A DNA stretch of 64,000 nt, from assembly GCA_016795365.1 (NCBI GenBank), contig JAEUHN010000020.1:1-64000 (forward strand), read 5' to 3'. A program made the position numbers and the translations under genes. This stretch comes from Verrucomicrobiaceae bacterium. GTDB taxonomy: Bacteria > Verrucomicrobiota > Verrucomicrobiia > Verrucomicrobiales > Verrucomicrobiaceae. Below the pieces are notes generated by a model. That model did not search any database and was not told the origin of the DNA. It was given only the letters and a program-made list of their open reading frames with translations. Positions 61,856 to 64,000 of the stretch are shown piece by piece (the first letter of the stretch is position 1; every line of letters begins with the position of its first letter).

Positions 61856-63391
61856 TCAATTCAGAATTCTGAACATGCCATTACTCACTCTCAAGCCGCT
61901 GTAACCGTTCGGAAGTGCGGGGAGTTCGCCGAACTCAGGGAGGTTCGTCTGGCTCCGCAAACTCACGCTAATGTCTCCTTCAGAAGGCAACTCGAATAGA
62001 TCATCCAGTATGAAGTCCGGAAGAGTCAGGTGCTCACCGACAGCTAACCTGACGCGTTTGGATTGCCCGGGATGGATTGGCTTCTCCGCAAAACTGCGAT
62101 TCGTCGATTCTTCAATAAGCGAAAAGCGAACCACGGAACGTGGCGATGGAACATCAAACTCAATCGGGAGACCGCTGATATTCGTCAGCGTAATCCGAGC
62201 GGTGCGATGATCAGGGCATGTTTGAGTGATGCCCAGCACCTTGTGAGGCGAAACACGGCGAACGAACTCAACAAGCTTTTCCTTGTATAGCCCTGGCTCC
62301 GCCGCCTTCCACAATGCAGTGAGCTTTGAGTGGTGCTTCTCTTGAGGGAATCCGCAGGCATACACAGAGCCAGCGCTTTGGCTCAATGGATGGCTTGGCT
62401 TTGAAACTAAGTCTTCGAGCCATTGATCAAAATCCTCTGCGAAATGCCAGGGAGCCCAACGAACGGCAGCGAACCCTATGCGAAAGAGATGGGCCTCCAC
62501 CAACTCGGTTCGTTTCTGCTGCTCGGGCTTCAACAGCCATGCAGCCCAGCCATCGAGTGACTCCTTCTGGAGGTCACAAAGGCCTTCAACCGCCGCACTC
62601 CAAAGCCGGGACTTGGGTTTCTCTGCGCCTACGATCTGCTCGAGTGCTTTTGTGGCTTCGAAGACCTGTTTGCTCGATGAAATGGCTCTTATGGCATCCA
62701 TGCGAACCCATTCTTGTCCCTCCGGGGTAAGGGATTCGCGCTGGTAGCTCTCCAGCTTCTCAAGCAGTCGCTGAGGCAGTGACGGAGAGCCTTGTTGAGC
62801 GACTCTGATCATGATTGCCAAAGGGGCGTCTCGCAGCCCCATGGCATCACAACGACACCACTCGATCCAAGCCTTATCGACACGAGCGTTGATCACTGGC
62901 GAGGCTACATTGCGATGGGCGTCCGTGTAGAATCGGTAACGCACTTTTGCCTCGGGCTGTCCTTCGCCATCATTCAACGGGCCTTCGCGCATGAAGAAGT
63001 GCTTGGAAGGCAATGGGTCTGCACCGTAGCTGTTCCCACAGTCGGAGTAAGTGTGTGTCTGCACGCGATGCCAGCCATCCAAGTCCACGAACACCTCACG
63101 CTTGAGATAGAAATCGCCATCCTGGGAAGCCAGCGAAACTGCATCACCGGTGTCGTTGATGATATACAATCTCACTTTGTTTGCTGCTTGGTCTGGAAGC
63201 ACCTTCAAGGAAAGCATGCCGGGATCACCAACGATATCATTGGGCAACTCTGTGATCGGATGCGGACCCAGCAGCCTCCTCCATTCTTCCTGCGTTTTGG
63301 GTGCATCTTGGGCTTGAGTGCCGCTCGACAGCAAGCAGAAGCCAGCTGCCAGTTTGAAGAACAACGTGGTGAAATGGCTGAAGGCTTTCAT
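61856..63391 (-). CDS. Secreted protein of unknown function
   Basis: 511 residues from ATG 63391, which gives a signal peptide (MKAFSHFTTLFFKLAAGFCLLSSGTQA). An N-terminal beta domain (ANKVRLYIINDTGDAVSLASQDGDFYLKREVFVDLDGWHRV) is followed by a helical, HEAT-like stretch (about 190-390: DAPLAIMIRVAQQGSPSLPQRLLEKLESYQ), and a C-terminal beta domain (TARITLTNISGLPIEFDVPSPRSVVRF). No enzyme motif is seen. Its base composition is a little more AT-rich than its neighbours. It is divergent from the intradiol dioxygenase gene. Confidence 0.7.
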   Translation of the reverse strand: MKAFSHFTTLFFKLAAGFCLLSSGTQAQDAPKTQEEWRRLLGPHPITELPNDIVGDPGMLSLKVLPDQAANKVRLYIINDTGDAVSLASQDGDFYLKREVFVDLDGWHRVQTHTYSDCGNSYGADPLPSKHFFMREGPLNDGEGQPEAKVRYRFYTDAHRNVASPVINARVDKAWIEWCRCDAMGLRDAPLAIMIRVAQQGSPSLPQRLLEKLESYQRESLTPEGQEWVRMDAIRAISSSKQVFEATKALEQIVGAEKPKSRLWSAAVEGLCDLQKESLDGWAAWLLKPEQQKRTELVEAHLFRIGFAAVRWAPWHFAEDFDQWLEDLVSKPSHPLSQSAGSVYACGFPQEKHHSKLTALWKAAEPGLYKEKLVEFVRRVSPHKVLGITQTCPDHRTARITLTNISGLPIEFDVPSPRSVVRFSLIEESTNRSFAEKPIHPGQSKRVRLAVGEHLTLPDFILDDLFELPSEGDISVSLRSQTNLPEFGELPALPNGYSGLRVSNGMFRILN

Positions 63392-63631
63392 GGCGGTGGT
63401 GAACGCCATGAGTCTGAGATTCCGGCCTGAGAGTGTCAATCTCCGACTGACATGCGCTTTTTCGTCGCGCGACGCAGTTTCCGCGTTTCCAAAGCTGAGA
63501 CCGAAAAATCTGAATCTGGCCTGTGGTGAACTGAATCTGTGGGAATCCAGAACCTGAGCCTATCCGCCGCCGAATCACGATTTTCTCGCCGCGATTCATT
63601 TTCCATTCATCTCGGACGGGAAGGTAGAGTC

Positions 63632-64000
63632 ATGAAAGCGATCACCATGAGCACTCCGTCACCTTTTCACCTCCGCCTCGACCGCCGTCGTCTCCTGAAA
63701 AGCCTGCTGCTTGCCACTGGCGGCATCATCACCTCAGACATTTACGCTGAAGCCCTCGTGCTCACGCCACGCTGCACGGAGGGGCCGTATTACCCGGATC
63801 ATCTGCCGCTCGATCAGGACAACGACCTCCTTCGCATCGCTGACGGCACGCCCGCCGGTGGCATCGTCACCGAACTCGGCGGGCGATTGCTCGACGCGGA
63901 TGGCAAACCGCTACAGCAGCATGTCATCGAACTCTGGCAGGCCGATGTGAATGGTTGCTACATCCACAGCCGTGGCGAGCAGCGCGGCAAGAAGCGCGAC
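63632..64000 (+). CDS. Intradiol ring-cleavage dioxygenase-like protein, N-terminal part
   Basis: The 123 residues visible start MKAITMSTPSPFHLRLD and carry a Tat signal (RRRLLKSLLLATGGIITS). The mature part begins VLTPRCTEGPYYPDHLPLDQDNDL and continues with GGIVTELGGRLLDADGKPLQQHVIELWQADVNGCYIH. This is the typical strand order of protocatechuate 3,4-dioxygenase-like enzymes, which bind iron via Tyr and His residues that lie beyond the window. The gene is cut by the window end. A start at 63647 (second Met) is also possible. Confidence 0.85.
   Translation, partial: MKAITMSTPSPFHLRLDRRRLLKSLLLATGGIITSDIYAEALVLTPRCTEGPYYPDHLPLDQDNDLLRIADGTPAGGIVTELGGRLLDADGKPLQQHVIELWQADVNGCYIHSRGEQRGKKRD

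Overview
The window looks like ordinary chromosome from a member of the Verrucomicrobiota, most likely a Verrucomicrobiales (Prosthecobacter-like) bacterium. The evidence is indirect: a PVC-type secreted dehydrogenase with HEAT-like repeats and cytochrome c, several formylglycine sulfatases, DUF1080 and DUF4886 proteins, a very large secreted beta-helix/Calx-beta protein, GC-rich DNA, and many genes without a clear Shine-Dalgarno sequence. No phage, insertion sequence, CRISPR array or rRNA operon is visible.

Layout. 1-17 kb is mostly housekeeping: a zinc-ribbon bactofilin, nadA, tex, mutL (with the endonuclease motif), an IscA-type carrier, a GNAT acetyltransferase, pbpC, tRNA-Pro(GGG), a CorA-like/cardiolipin synthase pair, a divergent NagB-like protein and glutamine-dependent nadE. 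17-29 kb holds a secreted sugar isomerase-like protein divergent from the PVC cytochrome protein, tRNA-Ala(TGC), a possible 47-residue membrane protein, ahcY behind a palindromic site, an operon ending in an ammonium transporter with an unusual periplasmic coiled coil and starting with a Roadblock-like protein, and an orphan MacA/TolC pair divergent from a diheme cytochrome. 29-52 kb is a secreted-enzyme region: three sulfatase/phosphodiesterase-type enzymes, a DUF1080 fusion, a metallophosphoesterase, a 2082-residue repetitive surface protein, a DUF4886 protein, an esterase and an esterase-GH79 fusion. Embedded in it are an ArsR-type regulator preceded by a 42-bp tandem array and a decayed SMEK/NB-ARC STAND ATPase. 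52.3-58.2 kb is a one-strand run of ten small VOC, YciI, SRPBCC, DUF1428 and DUF1579-like proteins ending in an ECF sigma factor with a C-terminal helical extension (ECF42-like). 58-64 kb carries another sulfatase, a QseBC-type two-component pair, an unrecognised secreted protein and the start of a Tat-exported intradiol dioxygenase.

The strongest unexplained signal is a palindromic mobile-element-like repeat found twice, both times inside a coding sequence and translated through. Its 24-bp terminal inverted repeats are identical or differ at one position, have no stop codon in any of six frames, and are themselves hairpins. One copy lies in the PVC cytochrome gene (18763-18852), the other in the STAND ATPase gene (44400-44514). 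This resembles the protein-invading palindromic elements known from Rickettsia, but the sequence family is different.
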